A stretch of 64,000 nt of DNA, taken from Massilia agri (GTDB lineage: Bacteria > Pseudomonadota > Gammaproteobacteria > Burkholderiales > Burkholderiaceae_D). Within the stretch, counting starts at the first letter, position 1. The number at the start of each line of letters is the position of its first letter. The notes under the pieces are model-generated. The model made no database searches and was not told the origin of the DNA. It saw only the letters and a list, made by a program, of their open reading frames with translations. Shown piece by piece: positions 19,373 to 28,194 of this stretch. The position numbers and the translations under genes are program-made. The stretch covers positions 20,046-84,045 of the forward strand of contig NZ_JANUHA010000019.1 of the NCBI RefSeq assembly GCF_024753255.1. The letters are read 5' to 3'.

Positions 19373-21091
19373 TTTCGCCGCGCCGCCGAGGCTGTGGGTC
19401 CAGGTGCCGCCGCGCACCCAGTCCTTGCCGTCCTGGCTCGACCAGGCGGTGTAGCGCTCTTCCTTCCCGTCGCGGCGGATGTCGATCCTGAGCCAGGTCC
19501 ATTCGCCCGGCGTGCCCACCACCGTGTTGCCGTAGCGCGGATAGCCCTTGCCGACCGGGGCCAGTTCCTTGCCGAATTCCACCTGGCGCAGGCCATTGTG
19601 GGCCAGCTCCACCAGCTTCAGGTAGTTGTCGTCGTCGCGCATGATGACGAGACCGGCCTGCACCGGGCTCGCGCAGCAGTCGAGCGGCGCGTCCAGGCGC
19701 AGGCGCGCCTCGATGCGCAGGTCGCCGGGCGGCAGCGGAGTCGCCAGCACCGCGGCGCTGTCGGTGTCCTCATGCAGGTCGGTTCCTTGCGTCGCCATGC
19801 GCAGGCCCGGCTGGCCGGCGGCCCAGCTGCCCGCGGCCTGTGGCCGCACCCAGGTCCAGCGCGGGTCCAGCTTGTCGCCGTCGAAGCGATCGGTCCAGAT
19901 GGGCGTCGTGGCGGGGGCCTTCTTCGCGATCGCCGGCGCCGCCGGCAGCGGGCCCGGCCTGGTGGCCGGCCGCGGCTGCGGCGTGTCGGACGGCCCCTGG
20001 TCGCGGTTGACGACGGGCCAGCCCTCGACCCAGTCGATGCGGTCCAGCAGCAGCGGGCGGCGGGTCAGCTTGTCCTCGACGCTGAAGTAGCCCTTGTTAC
20101 GGTCCACCGCGTGGTAGAAAGTCCACCACTGGCCGGCCGGGTCCTGGAACACGGTGTTGTGGCCGGCCCCGATCCAGCGGTTGCCGTTCTGCTGCAGCAC
20201 CGGCGTCCCGCCGACCCGGCTGGCCGCCATGTCGTTGCCCTGGCGGTCGAGGAAAGGCCCTTCCGGGCTGCGCGCCCGGCCAACGTAGAGGGCGTAGCCG
20301 GTCAGCGGCCCGCGGCAGCAGTCGGTGCTGGAGGCGAACAGGTACCAGTAGTCGCCGTGGCGCACCACTTCCGCGCCTTCGTAGCGGTTGGCGGCCGCGA
20401 TGCGCACGGCGTCGCCCTCGACCTTCAGGCCGTCGCGCGACAGGCGCTGCACGTAGATGCCGCCGCCATAGCTGCCGTAGTAGAGGAAGCGGTCGCCCTG
20501 GCCGTCTTCGATGACGTCCGGGTCGAAGGTCCACTGGAAGTTGCAGCCCGCCCCCGCGCGGCGCGGCGCCACCACCAGGTCGCGGGCCGGGGTCCAGGGG
20601 CCGGAGGGCGAGGCGCTGGTGGCCACCGCGATCCCGCTGTCGGCCTCGCAACCCTTCTCGGGACTGTGGGCGTCGGCCACGTCGGTGACGGTGAAGTAGA
20701 GATAGTAGCTGCCGTTCTGGTAGACCGGCTCCGGCGCCCACAGGCCGGCCTTGGAGCCGGCCAGCCCGGTGGGGCGCTTGTCGAAGGCGTCGCGCACGAA
20801 GTACCAGTTGACCAGGTCCACGGAGCGGTAGACCGGCATCATGCGGAACTTCCAGCCCTTGCCCTCGCGCTCCTTGTAGCTCACCGGGTCCATGGTGCAG
20901 TACATGTACCAGACGGTCGGCGACGTGGTGCGGTCGCGCAGCAGCGAGGGATCGGCGCAACTCTCGGCCAGGCTGCCGTCGGCCAGGCGCAGCGGCAGCG
21001 GATTGGTGTAGCCCGGCTCCCTGGCGGAAGCGCTTGCGGCCGCCGCGGCCAGCAGCGCCGCGGCCAGGCAGGATCGTGAAGGACGGGACAT
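19289..21091 (-). CDS. Secreted glycoside hydrolase family 43 enzyme with C-terminal lectin-like domain
   Basis: A 600-residue exported protein with a signal peptide at about 1-23 (ASASAREP). The GH43 propeller has catalytic base Asp47 (SCADPSLL), pKa modulator Asp190 (WTFDPDVIED) and acid Glu238 (RYEGAEVV). After a proline-rich linker (about 385-415), a C-terminal beta-sandwich of about 180 residues (WTDRFDGDKLDPRW, VQAGLVIMRDDDNYLKL) resembles the concanavalin/DUF1349-type domains found on arabinan- and xylan-degrading GH43 enzymes. It likely acts outside the inner membrane to release oligosaccharides for the nearby TonB receptor and ABC importer. AAGGAG precedes the ATG. Confidence 0.87.
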   Translation of the reverse strand: MSRPSRSCLAAALLAAAAASASAREPGYTNPLPLRLADGSLAESCADPSLLRDRTTSPTVWYMYCTMDPVSYKEREGKGWKFRMMPVYRSVDLVNWYFVRDAFDKRPTGLAGSKAGLWAPEPVYQNGSYYLYFTVTDVADAHSPEKGCEADSGIAVATSASPSGPWTPARDLVVAPRRAGAGCNFQWTFDPDVIEDGQGDRFLYYGSYGGGIYVQRLSRDGLKVEGDAVRIAAANRYEGAEVVRHGDYWYLFASSTDCCRGPLTGYALYVGRARSPEGPFLDRQGNDMAASRVGGTPVLQQNGNRWIGAGHNTVFQDPAGQWWTFYHAVDRNKGYFSVEDKLTRRPLLLDRIDWVEGWPVVNRDQGPSDTPQPRPATRPGPLPAAPAIAKKAPATTPIWTDRFDGDKLDPRWTWVRPQAAGSWAAGQPGLRMATQGTDLHEDTDSAAVLATPLPPGDLRIEARLRLDAPLDCCASPVQAGLVIMRDDDNYLKLVELAHNGLRQVEFGKELAPVGKGYPRYGNTVVGTPGEWTWLRIDIRRDGKEERYTAWSSQDGKDWVRGGTWTHSLGGAAKLGLVAMGGAGHAVTFSQLGLMRLGRQD

Positions 21092-21441
21092 GCGGTCTCC
21101 TTGTCGGCGCCGTCGCGGCGCATCTTGTTGTCCGAAAAATATGTCAAACCCGGCCGTCGCGGCGCACGTGAGCGTTCATGCCCCCGTCATCTGATGCTGG
21201 CACCCTTGCCAGGCGGACGGCTACCCTCGTGTTGACGGATCGACCAGATTGTCAAGGAAGTCGTTGTAGCAAAGTCGTATTTGCGTTCATTTATTTCACA
21301 ATACTATTTCCTTTGATCACCACCTGCTAGACTGCCCGCTCGCGCATCCACCGCCGCAATCAACATTGCCATATAAAAAATAGAAGGGATGCCGCCCCTT
21401 GCGGGGCATGCAACAAAAATAAAACAAGGGAGTTGTTTTAC
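21092..21441. other. 350-bp divergent intergenic region between GH43 and TonB receptor genes
   Basis: No gene is supported here. It should hold both promoters. For the GH43 gene a TTGACA lies on the minus strand at about 21147-21142, without a clear -10. For the receptor, TTGCGT (21281-21286) and TACTAT (21302-21307) are only 15 bp apart, so the call is weak. The last 80 bases are AT-rich apart from one GC hairpin. Confidence 0.5.
21394..21407 (+). other. Leader hairpin upstream of TonB receptor
   Basis: GCCCC-TTGC-GGGGC forms a 5-bp all-GC stem with a 4-base loop, isolated in AT-rich leader sequence 35 bases before the receptor ATG. No T-tract follows, so it is not an intrinsic terminator. 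It may stabilise the mRNA or be a regulatory structure. Confidence 0.3.
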
Positions 21442-23688
21442 ATGAAAGCAAAGCAGGTCCGTCCAGCGCAAACGCTGCTGGCCGTCACAGTATCGGGTCT
21501 GTGCATGAATATCGTGCACGCGCAGGAAGAAAACACGCAGGACAACGCCGTCCCCGAAGTCGTCGTCACCGCCCAGCGCACCACCTCCCTGGCTTCGCGC
21601 ACCCCGGTCGCCATGAGCGTCGTGAGCGGCGAGCAGTTGCGCGAGCTCGGCCTCGACAATCCCGCCGCGCTCGGCGCACGCCTGCCGAACGTGCACATCG
21701 ACCAGGCCTTCTCGGGCCTGCGCGTGACCATCCGGGGCATCAGCAACAACGACACCACCGACAAGGGCGATCCCTCGGCCGCCTTCATGCTGGACGGCGT
21801 CTACATCGCGCGCCCGGCCGGCCAGACCGCCAACTTCCTCGACGTCGACCGCATCGAAGTGCTGCGCGGGCCGCAAGGCACCCTGTACGGCCGCAACACC
21901 ACGGCCGGCCTGGTCAATGTGATCTCGAACGCGCCGACGGGGCAGTTCGAGGGCCGCGTCGCCGTGGAGGCCGGCACACACGGCAACCGCAAGGCCGAGG
22001 GTGTGGTCAACGTCCCCGTGAACGATGCGCTGGCCCTGCGCGCCGCCGTCGGCACGCGCCGCCAGGATCCCTTCCTGAACAACGGCCAGGGCACGGGCCT
22101 GCGTCCCGGCATGGACCGCGACGACCGCGATGCGCGCCTCTCGGCGAAACTGGCGATCGGCCGCGACGCGTCCCTGCTGCTGCGCTACGACCACAGCGAA
22201 GTCAGCGACAACAACGACCGCATCGTCCCCGACACCAACTTCTATACCGGCGTCTCCAGCGGCAAGCCGCAGTGGCGCCCGGGCTCGACCGGCGAGCGCC
22301 TGACCATGGGCTTCCGGCCGGTGAACATCGCCCCAGTGCAGGGTGCGCAGGAGCGCCGCACGCGCGGGCTCACCGCCGACCTGGGCTGGAACCTGGGCCC
22401 CGCCACCGTCTACTACCTCGGTTCGCGCCGCGAACTCGACCAGCAGATGGTGAACAACTACTACTACCGGATCTCGCTCGCGCCTCCGATCGCGCTCGGC
22501 GTGATCAACACCTACGACGGCGCCAACACCCAGGATTCGCACGAGCTGCGCATCGCCACCAACGGCAATGGCCCGGTCAGCGCCCAGGCGGGCCTCTACC
22601 ACTTCGAAGAAGAATCGGACACCAGCTATGCCTTCCAGGGCCTGCGCCCGGTCGGCCTGCCGCCCTATTATTCCTTCCCGCTGGTGACCAATGCGCGCAG
22701 CCGTGCCGCCTTCGGCCAGCTGACCTGGCGCATGCGCGACGACGTGCGCCTGACCGCGGGCGCGCGCCGCACCCTCGACCACAAATGGCGCGTCGGCACG
22801 ACCGATTTCCAGCAGGGCCCCGTGTTCAATACCGCCACCGACCGCCGCCTGCCGAACGCGGCCGACATGTCCACCGCGCGCACCACCTGGCGCCTCGGGC
22901 TGGAAGGCGACGTGGCCCCGCACACCCTGGCCTACCTGAGCCTGGCCACCGGCTACAAGGCCGGCGCCTTCAACGACGGCTGCATCGCCGGCAGCAGCGC
23001 GCTCGGCATCCCCTGCCCGGCCGCGGTCGCCGTCTCGCCCGACTTCCTCTACTACCAGCCGGAACAACTGCGCGCCTGGGAAGGCGGGCTGAAGTCGCGC
23101 CTGCTCGACGGGCGCCTGACGGTCAATGCCGCCGTCTTCCACTACGACTACACCAACCTCCAGCTGACCGGCAATGCCATCGTCGCCGGCGCGCCGCGCC
23201 TGCTCACCACCAATGCCGGCCAGGCGCGCACGCGCGGCGTGGAAGTCGACGGCGAGCTGCGCATGGGCAAGGGCGGACGCCTGAGCTACGGCCTGACCCT
23301 GCTGGATGCGCGCTACGTCAGCTACATGGCGAGCGCGAGCGCTTCCTGGGCCGGCCACAAGCTCGACCGGGCGCCCAGCCACGTCTACACCCTCGGCTAC
23401 CAGCACCGCCTGCCGCTCGCCGGCGGCCAGCTCGCGGGCGGCGTGTTCGCGCGTGCCAGCGGCGGGTACACGATCTCGGTGCCGAGCCAGCTGCTGGTCT
23501 ACCGCGTGCCCTCGTACACGAGTACCGACGCGACCCTGTCCTGGCAAGCGGATGGGGCGCGCTGGAGCGTGCTGGCGCGCGTGCGCAATCTCGAAGACAA
23601 GGTGCGGCCGGCTATCGTCGACAGCTTCGGCATGACCACGCCGACCGCGCCGCGCACGGCCGACCTGCGCCTGGATGTCCGTTTCTGA
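21442..23688 (+). CDS. TonB-dependent receptor
   Basis: A 748-residue outer-membrane receptor. The signal peptide ends near VHAQ (about residue 27). A plug domain follows (EVVVTAQRTTSLASRTPVAM; RVTIRGISNND; DRIEVLRGPQGTLYGRNTTAG), then a beta-barrel ending in an aromatic residue (LRLDVRF). It has an AAGGGAG ribosome site. Plug motifs are of the general catecholate/vitamin/sugar type, so the ligand is open. The kinase gene begins 31 bases after the stop, suggesting that the receptor and the signalling genes form one unit. Confidence 0.88.
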   Translation: MKAKQVRPAQTLLAVTVSGLCMNIVHAQEENTQDNAVPEVVVTAQRTTSLASRTPVAMSVVSGEQLRELGLDNPAALGARLPNVHIDQAFSGLRVTIRGISNNDTTDKGDPSAAFMLDGVYIARPAGQTANFLDVDRIEVLRGPQGTLYGRNTTAGLVNVISNAPTGQFEGRVAVEAGTHGNRKAEGVVNVPVNDALALRAAVGTRRQDPFLNNGQGTGLRPGMDRDDRDARLSAKLAIGRDASLLLRYDHSEVSDNNDRIVPDTNFYTGVSSGKPQWRPGSTGERLTMGFRPVNIAPVQGAQERRTRGLTADLGWNLGPATVYYLGSRRELDQQMVNNYYYRISLAPPIALGVINTYDGANTQDSHELRIATNGNGPVSAQAGLYHFEEESDTSYAFQGLRPVGLPPYYSFPLVTNARSRAAFGQLTWRMRDDVRLTAGARRTLDHKWRVGTTDFQQGPVFNTATDRRLPNAADMSTARTTWRLGLEGDVAPHTLAYLSLATGYKAGAFNDGCIAGSSALGIPCPAAVAVSPDFLYYQPEQLRAWEGGLKSRLLDGRLTVNAAVFHYDYTNLQLTGNAIVAGAPRLLTTNAGQARTRGVEVDGELRMGKGGRLSYGLTLLDARYVSYMASASASWAGHKLDRAPSHVYTLGYQHRLPLAGGQLAGGVFARASGGYTISVPSQLLVYRVPSYTSTDATLSWQADGARWSVLARVRNLEDKVRPAIVDSFGMTTPTAPRTADLRLDVRF

Positions 23689-23719
23689 AGGTCCGCACGC
23701 AGCGCCGCTCGCCCCTCAT

Positions 23720-26700
23720 ATGATCGACACCATGATGTTCATCCCGCTCCCCTTCCGCCGCGGCGCCTCGTTCGCCATGCAGTTCTGCATCGTGGCGCTG
23801 CTCGCCATCGTGCTGCCGTCCTTCGCCTTTGCGCAGGTGGGGCCGCTGCAGCTGAGCCGGTCGGTCCCGGTGGTCGATGCCTGGCCGGCCGTGACCATCC
23901 TGCGCGACCCGGACAACCGTCTCGACGCGGCGGCCGTCGCCGCGCGCGCCGGGGGGTTCGAGCGCCCGCGCACCGCGTATGCGACCCTGGGCATGCAGCC
24001 GGGCACCACCTGGGTGCGCATCCCGGTCGAGGTCGCGCCCGACGCGTCCGGTGGCTGGGTGATGCAGATCGACTTCGCCCTGCTCGACGAGGTCGACGTC
24101 CACCTGGACTCGGGTGCGGGACTGCGCCACGTCGCCAGCCTGGGCCGCATGCAGCAGCCGAGCGGCGAGAACCTGCGCAGCCGGGTACCGGGCACCGTGC
24201 TGCGATTCGCGCCGGGACAGGCTTACACAGTGCTGCTGCGGGTGCGCTCGGTGGGCCCCAAGATCCTGCCGATCAGCTTCATGCAGCCGCGCGCCGTGCT
24301 TCCGGTCGCCCTGGAGGAACAGATCATCCAGGGCCTCCTGCTGGGCCTGCGCATCACCCTCTTCCTGTACGCGATCGGCCAGTGGCTCAGCCTGCGCGAG
24401 CCGCTGTTCGGCAAGTATGCGCTGCTGGCGGCGGGCGTGACGGTCTACTCGGCGGCCTGGTTCGGCACCGCCGGCCAGTACCTGTGGCCCGGTCATGCCT
24501 GGCTGCTCGAGCACGGCGCCGGCCTCGCCTCGATCATCGCCTCCTGCGGCGCCTACCTGTTCGTGGAGCAGTCGCTGGCCCGCCCCGGCCGGGACCGCAT
24601 CTTCAGCATCATGATGAAGACCCTCGCGGCGCTGTGCCTGCTGACGGCGCTGGGCTTCGCCACAGGAGTGATCGGCCACCAGAAGCTGGTGCTGATCGTC
24701 GGCACCCTGGGCATCCTGCCGATGCTGCTCGGCCTGCCCGGCGCCTTGCGCCGGGCCCGCTCCGGCGACGTGGTCGGAACCTACTTCCTGCTCGGCTGGG
24801 CGGTGGCCTTCGCCTGCGCGCTGGTGACGGCCCAGCTCATCAACGGCAAGCTGCCGGCGAACTTCTGGACCATGCATGCCCTGGTCTTCGGCAGCACCTT
24901 CGACATGCTGGTCTTCATGCGCATCCTCGGCCTGCGCACCAAGGCCATGCAGACCGCCATGCTGCAGGCCGAGGCCAGCACCCGCATGAAGTCGGAATTC
25001 CTGGCCAATATGAGCCACGAGATCCGCACCCCGATGAACGCCATCATCGGCATGAGCCGCCTGGCATTGACGCGCGAACCATCGCCGGCCCAGCGCAACT
25101 ACCTCGGCAAGATCCTGGGCGCAAGCGAGCACCTGATGGGCATCATCAACGACATCCTGGATTTCTCCCGCATCGAAGCGGGCAAGCTGGCGCTCGAATC
25201 GGTGCCCTTCCAGCTCGACGAGCTGCTCGGCCAGCTATCGAGCCTGCTCGACGTGAAGAGCGCGGCCAAGGGCATCGAGCTGGTGTTCCGGGTCGGCCCC
25301 GGCGTGCCGCAAGGCCTGGTGGGCGACCCGCTGCGCCTGGGCCAGGTCCTGATCAACCTGACCGGCAACGCCGTCAAGTTCACCGAAGACGGCGAGATCG
25401 TCGTGGCGGTCGAGGTGCGCAAGACGGTCCAGGACCGCGTGCTGCTGGCGTTTTCCGTCAGCGACACCGGCATCGGCATGAGCCAGGAACAGGTCAGGCG
25501 CCTGTTCCAGTCCTTCACCCAGGCCGACAGCTCGACCACCCGCAAGTACGGCGGCACGGGCCTGGGCCTGTCGATCTCGCGCCAGCTGGTCGAGCTGATG
25601 GGCGGCGAGATCGCGGTGACGAGCACGCCGGGCGTGGGCAGCCGCTTCAGCTTCACGGTGGCGCTCGGCGTGGCGGGCGGCGAAGCCGGCATCCCGGGCG
25701 GCGGCGCGCTGCGCAAGGCCCGGCTGGAAGCCATGCGCGTCCTGGTCGTCGACGACAGCGCCAGCGCGCGCCTCGCCCTGGCCGAGATGCTCGGCGCCCT
25801 CGGCCTGCGCGCCGACACCGCGGCCTCGGGCGAGGAGTGCCTGGACCTGCTGGCCCGCGCCGAGGAGAATGGGGAACCCTACCAGCTGGTCCTGATGGAC
25901 TACCTGATGCCGGGCCTGGACGGGGTCGGGACCATCCGCCGCATGCGCCAACGCGCCCGGGCGCCAGGAGCCGGCGGCCCGGCCGCTCTGCCCGTCATCC
26001 TGATGATCTCCGCCTGCAGCCGCGATGCGGTGATGGAGGAGCGTGGAGACCTGCCGGTCGACGCCTTTCTCCACAAGCCGGTCGGCCCGGCCCTGCTCCA
26101 CCACAGCCTGCTGCAGGCCCTGCATCCACAGGCCGCGGGCGGCAAGTCGCCGGAGCCCTATCCGGTCGCGATCGACGAGCTGCCGCGCCTGGACGGCGCC
26201 CGCATCCTGCTGGTCGAGGACAATGCCAACAACCGCGAGGTCGCGGTGGACTTCATGGCGGCCGCCCGCATGCAGGTCGACGTCGCGTTCAATGGCGTCG
26301 AGGCGGTGCGCATGGCATCGGCGGGCGACTATGACCTGGTGCTGATGGACATCCAGATGCCGGAGATGGACGGCTTGTCCGCCACCCGCGAACTCCGCAA
26401 CGACCCGCGCCTGCGCACCCTGCCGGTCGTCGCCATGACGGCGCATGCGCTGCCCAGCGACCGGGCCCTGAGTCGCCAGGCGGGCATGAACGACCACGTG
26501 ACCAAGCCGATCGACCCCGATCTCCTGTTCTGCACCCTGCTCAAGTGGATCGACCCGGCGCGCCTGGCAGGCCGTCCGCTTCCACCCGGCGCCATCACGC
26601 AGGCCGCCGCGCCGCAATGCGCACGTGGCGACGATGCCGCCGCCCAGATACCGCTGCCGGCGGTGCCCGGCATCGACTGGCATGCGGCCCTCGAGAACGT

Positions 26701-27274
26701 CGACGGCCAGCGCCATCGCCTGCAGAAGCGCGCCGGCAGCTTCGTGCGCGAGTACGCGCCGGCTCCGCGGCAGCTGCGCGAGGCCTTGGGCGCCGGGGAC
26801 CAGGTCCGCCTGCAGACCCTGGCGCACAACCTCAAGACCAGCGCAGCCTATGTGGGGGCGTTCGAGCTGGCCGGCGCCGCCGCGCGCCTCGAACACGGCT
26901 TGCGCGAAGGCCGGCTGGAACGGGTCGGGGTGGACGTCGCGGCGGTGGCCGCGGCCCTCGATTCCGTGCTCGCCGGCCTGGGGCGCCTGGCATCGAGCGT
27001 CCTTCCCGGACAGGCCGATCCGGCCGCGGTGGCGGCGGTGATCGCGCGCCTGGATCATTTCCTGCGCAGCGACGATGCGCGCGCCGAGGATGCCCTGGCC
27101 CAGCTGGAAAGCCTTCTCGCCGCCGGCGCCCATGGCGGCACGCCTCCCCCGTCCTGCGCCGAGCCCCTGTCTGCCGTCCGGCGTGCGGTGGGCGAGATCG
27201 AGTACGGCGCGGCGCTCGCGCCGCTGGCGGCCCTGCGCGAACGCCTGGCGCTCGGCCAGGAGGCTGGCGCATGA
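23720..27274 (+). CDS. DISM-type hybrid histidine kinase (HisKA-HATPase-REC-REC-Hpt)
   Basis: A 1184-residue membrane sensor. Residues about 20-190 are a periplasmic 7TMR-DISMED2 domain (a beta-sandwich thought to bind carbohydrates or other small ligands), then about seven helices (7TMR-DISM, about 200-400). A HisKA domain follows with phospho-acceptor His433 (NMSHEIRTP), then HATPase (about 535-655, with GTGLGLSIS). Two receiver domains carry Asp727 (VLMDYLMPG) and Asp877 (VLMDIQMPEMDG). A C-terminal Hpt-like domain carries His1036 (LAHNLKTSAAY). All relay residues are present. ATG 23720 was chosen to start close to the membrane segment. The stop overlaps the next gene as ATGA. Confidence 0.88.
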   Translation: MIDTMMFIPLPFRRGASFAMQFCIVALLAIVLPSFAFAQVGPLQLSRSVPVVDAWPAVTILRDPDNRLDAAAVAARAGGFERPRTAYATLGMQPGTTWVRIPVEVAPDASGGWVMQIDFALLDEVDVHLDSGAGLRHVASLGRMQQPSGENLRSRVPGTVLRFAPGQAYTVLLRVRSVGPKILPISFMQPRAVLPVALEEQIIQGLLLGLRITLFLYAIGQWLSLREPLFGKYALLAAGVTVYSAAWFGTAGQYLWPGHAWLLEHGAGLASIIASCGAYLFVEQSLARPGRDRIFSIMMKTLAALCLLTALGFATGVIGHQKLVLIVGTLGILPMLLGLPGALRRARSGDVVGTYFLLGWAVAFACALVTAQLINGKLPANFWTMHALVFGSTFDMLVFMRILGLRTKAMQTAMLQAEASTRMKSEFLANMSHEIRTPMNAIIGMSRLALTREPSPAQRNYLGKILGASEHLMGIINDILDFSRIEAGKLALESVPFQLDELLGQLSSLLDVKSAAKGIELVFRVGPGVPQGLVGDPLRLGQVLINLTGNAVKFTEDGEIVVAVEVRKTVQDRVLLAFSVSDTGIGMSQEQVRRLFQSFTQADSSTTRKYGGTGLGLSISRQLVELMGGEIAVTSTPGVGSRFSFTVALGVAGGEAGIPGGGALRKARLEAMRVLVVDDSASARLALAEMLGALGLRADTAASGEECLDLLARAEENGEPYQLVLMDYLMPGLDGVGTIRRMRQRARAPGAGGPAALPVILMISACSRDAVMEERGDLPVDAFLHKPVGPALLHHSLLQALHPQAAGGKSPEPYPVAIDELPRLDGARILLVEDNANNREVAVDFMAAARMQVDVAFNGVEAVRMASAGDYDLVLMDIQMPEMDGLSATRELRNDPRLRTLPVVAMTAHALPSDRALSRQAGMNDHVTKPIDPDLLFCTLLKWIDPARLAGRPLPPGAITQAAAPQCARGDDAAAQIPLPAVPGIDWHAALENVDGQRHRLQKRAGSFVREYAPAPRQLREALGAGDQVRLQTLAHNLKTSAAYVGAFELAGAAARLEHGLREGRLERVGVDVAAVAAALDSVLAGLGRLASSVLPGQADPAAVAAVIARLDHFLRSDDARAEDALAQLESLLAAGAHGGTPPPSCAEPLSAVRRAVGEIEYGAALAPLAALRERLALGQEAGA

Positions 27275-28194
27275 AGCCCGCGGAAGCACAGAAGGTCCTG
27301 ATCGCCGACGACGACGCCGTCAACCGCGAGGTGCTGGGCGAACTCCTCAAGCCCGAGTACACCGTCCTGCTGGCGAAGAACGGCGCGCAGGCGCTGGAAC
27401 GGGCCGCCCGCCACCAGCCCGACCTGATCCTGCTCGACGTGATGATGCCGGACATGGACGGCTACGAGGTGCTGCGGCGCCTGCGGGCCGACCCGCAGCT
27501 CGCCCACATCGCGGTGATCTTCATCTCGGGCCTGGACCGGCCCGAGGACGAAGCGGCCGGCCTCAAGATGGGCGCGGCCGACTACATCGTCAAGCCCTTC
27601 AACCAGACCGTGGTGATGGCGCGCGTGGCCCTGCACCTGCAGGTGGTGCGTCAGCGCAGGATGCTGGAACGGCTCGCCAACGTCGACGGCCTGACCGAGC
27701 TGGCCAACCGGCGCCGCTTCGACGAGGTCTACGAACTCGAATGGCAACGCGCCCGGCGCAATGGCCGGCCCTTGTCGCTGGCCCTGCTCGACGTCGACGC
27801 ATTCAAGCAGTACAACGACCGCTACGGCCACCCGGCCGGCGACCGGGCCCTGCGCGCGGTGGCGCGGCTGGCCGCAAGCGGCATGCGCAGGCCGAGCGAC
27901 CTGGCGGCCCGCTACGGTGGCGAAGAGCTGGCGCTCCTGATGCCGGAGACCGATGCGCACGAAGCGAAGCTGGTGCTCGACGGCATCCGCGAGGAGCTGG
28001 CGCGGCTGGCCATCCCGCACGAGACGTCAAGCGTCGCGCCGGTGCTGACGGTGAGCGTCGGCGGCGCTACCCTGGCGCCCTGGGCACGGGAGCAGTCGGC
28101 CGAACTGTTCGAGGCGGCGGACACCCAGCTGTATCGCGCCAAGCGGGCAGGTCGAAATCGCATTGTCTGGCGGATCCCGGCCGGGCAGCCTTAA
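27271..28194 (+). CDS. Response-regulator diguanylate cyclase (REC-GGDEF)
   Basis: A 307-residue protein: a receiver domain with phospho-acceptor Asp56 (ILLDVMMPDMDG) and Lys in YIVKPFNQT, then a GGDEF domain whose active site reads GGEEL (216-220). The acidic residues are intact but the final F is replaced by L, a tolerated though less common variant. It is translationally coupled to the hybrid kinase (ATGA overlap), so it is the probable relay output, making c-di-GMP on phosphorylation. The 3' end overlaps the convergent MocR gene by 4 bases. Confidence 0.88.
   Translation: MKPAEAQKVLIADDDAVNREVLGELLKPEYTVLLAKNGAQALERAARHQPDLILLDVMMPDMDGYEVLRRLRADPQLAHIAVIFISGLDRPEDEAAGLKMGAADYIVKPFNQTVVMARVALHLQVVRQRRMLERLANVDGLTELANRRRFDEVYELEWQRARRNGRPLSLALLDVDAFKQYNDRYGHPAGDRALRAVARLAASGMRRPSDLAARYGGEELALLMPETDAHEAKLVLDGIREELARLAIPHETSSVAPVLTVSVGGATLAPWAREQSAELFEAADTQLYRAKRAGRNRIVWRIPAGQP

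Noticed and set aside
21281..21307. Promoter TTGCGT / TACTAT for the TonB receptor
   Set aside because: The 15-bp spacer is too short for a confident sigma70 call.
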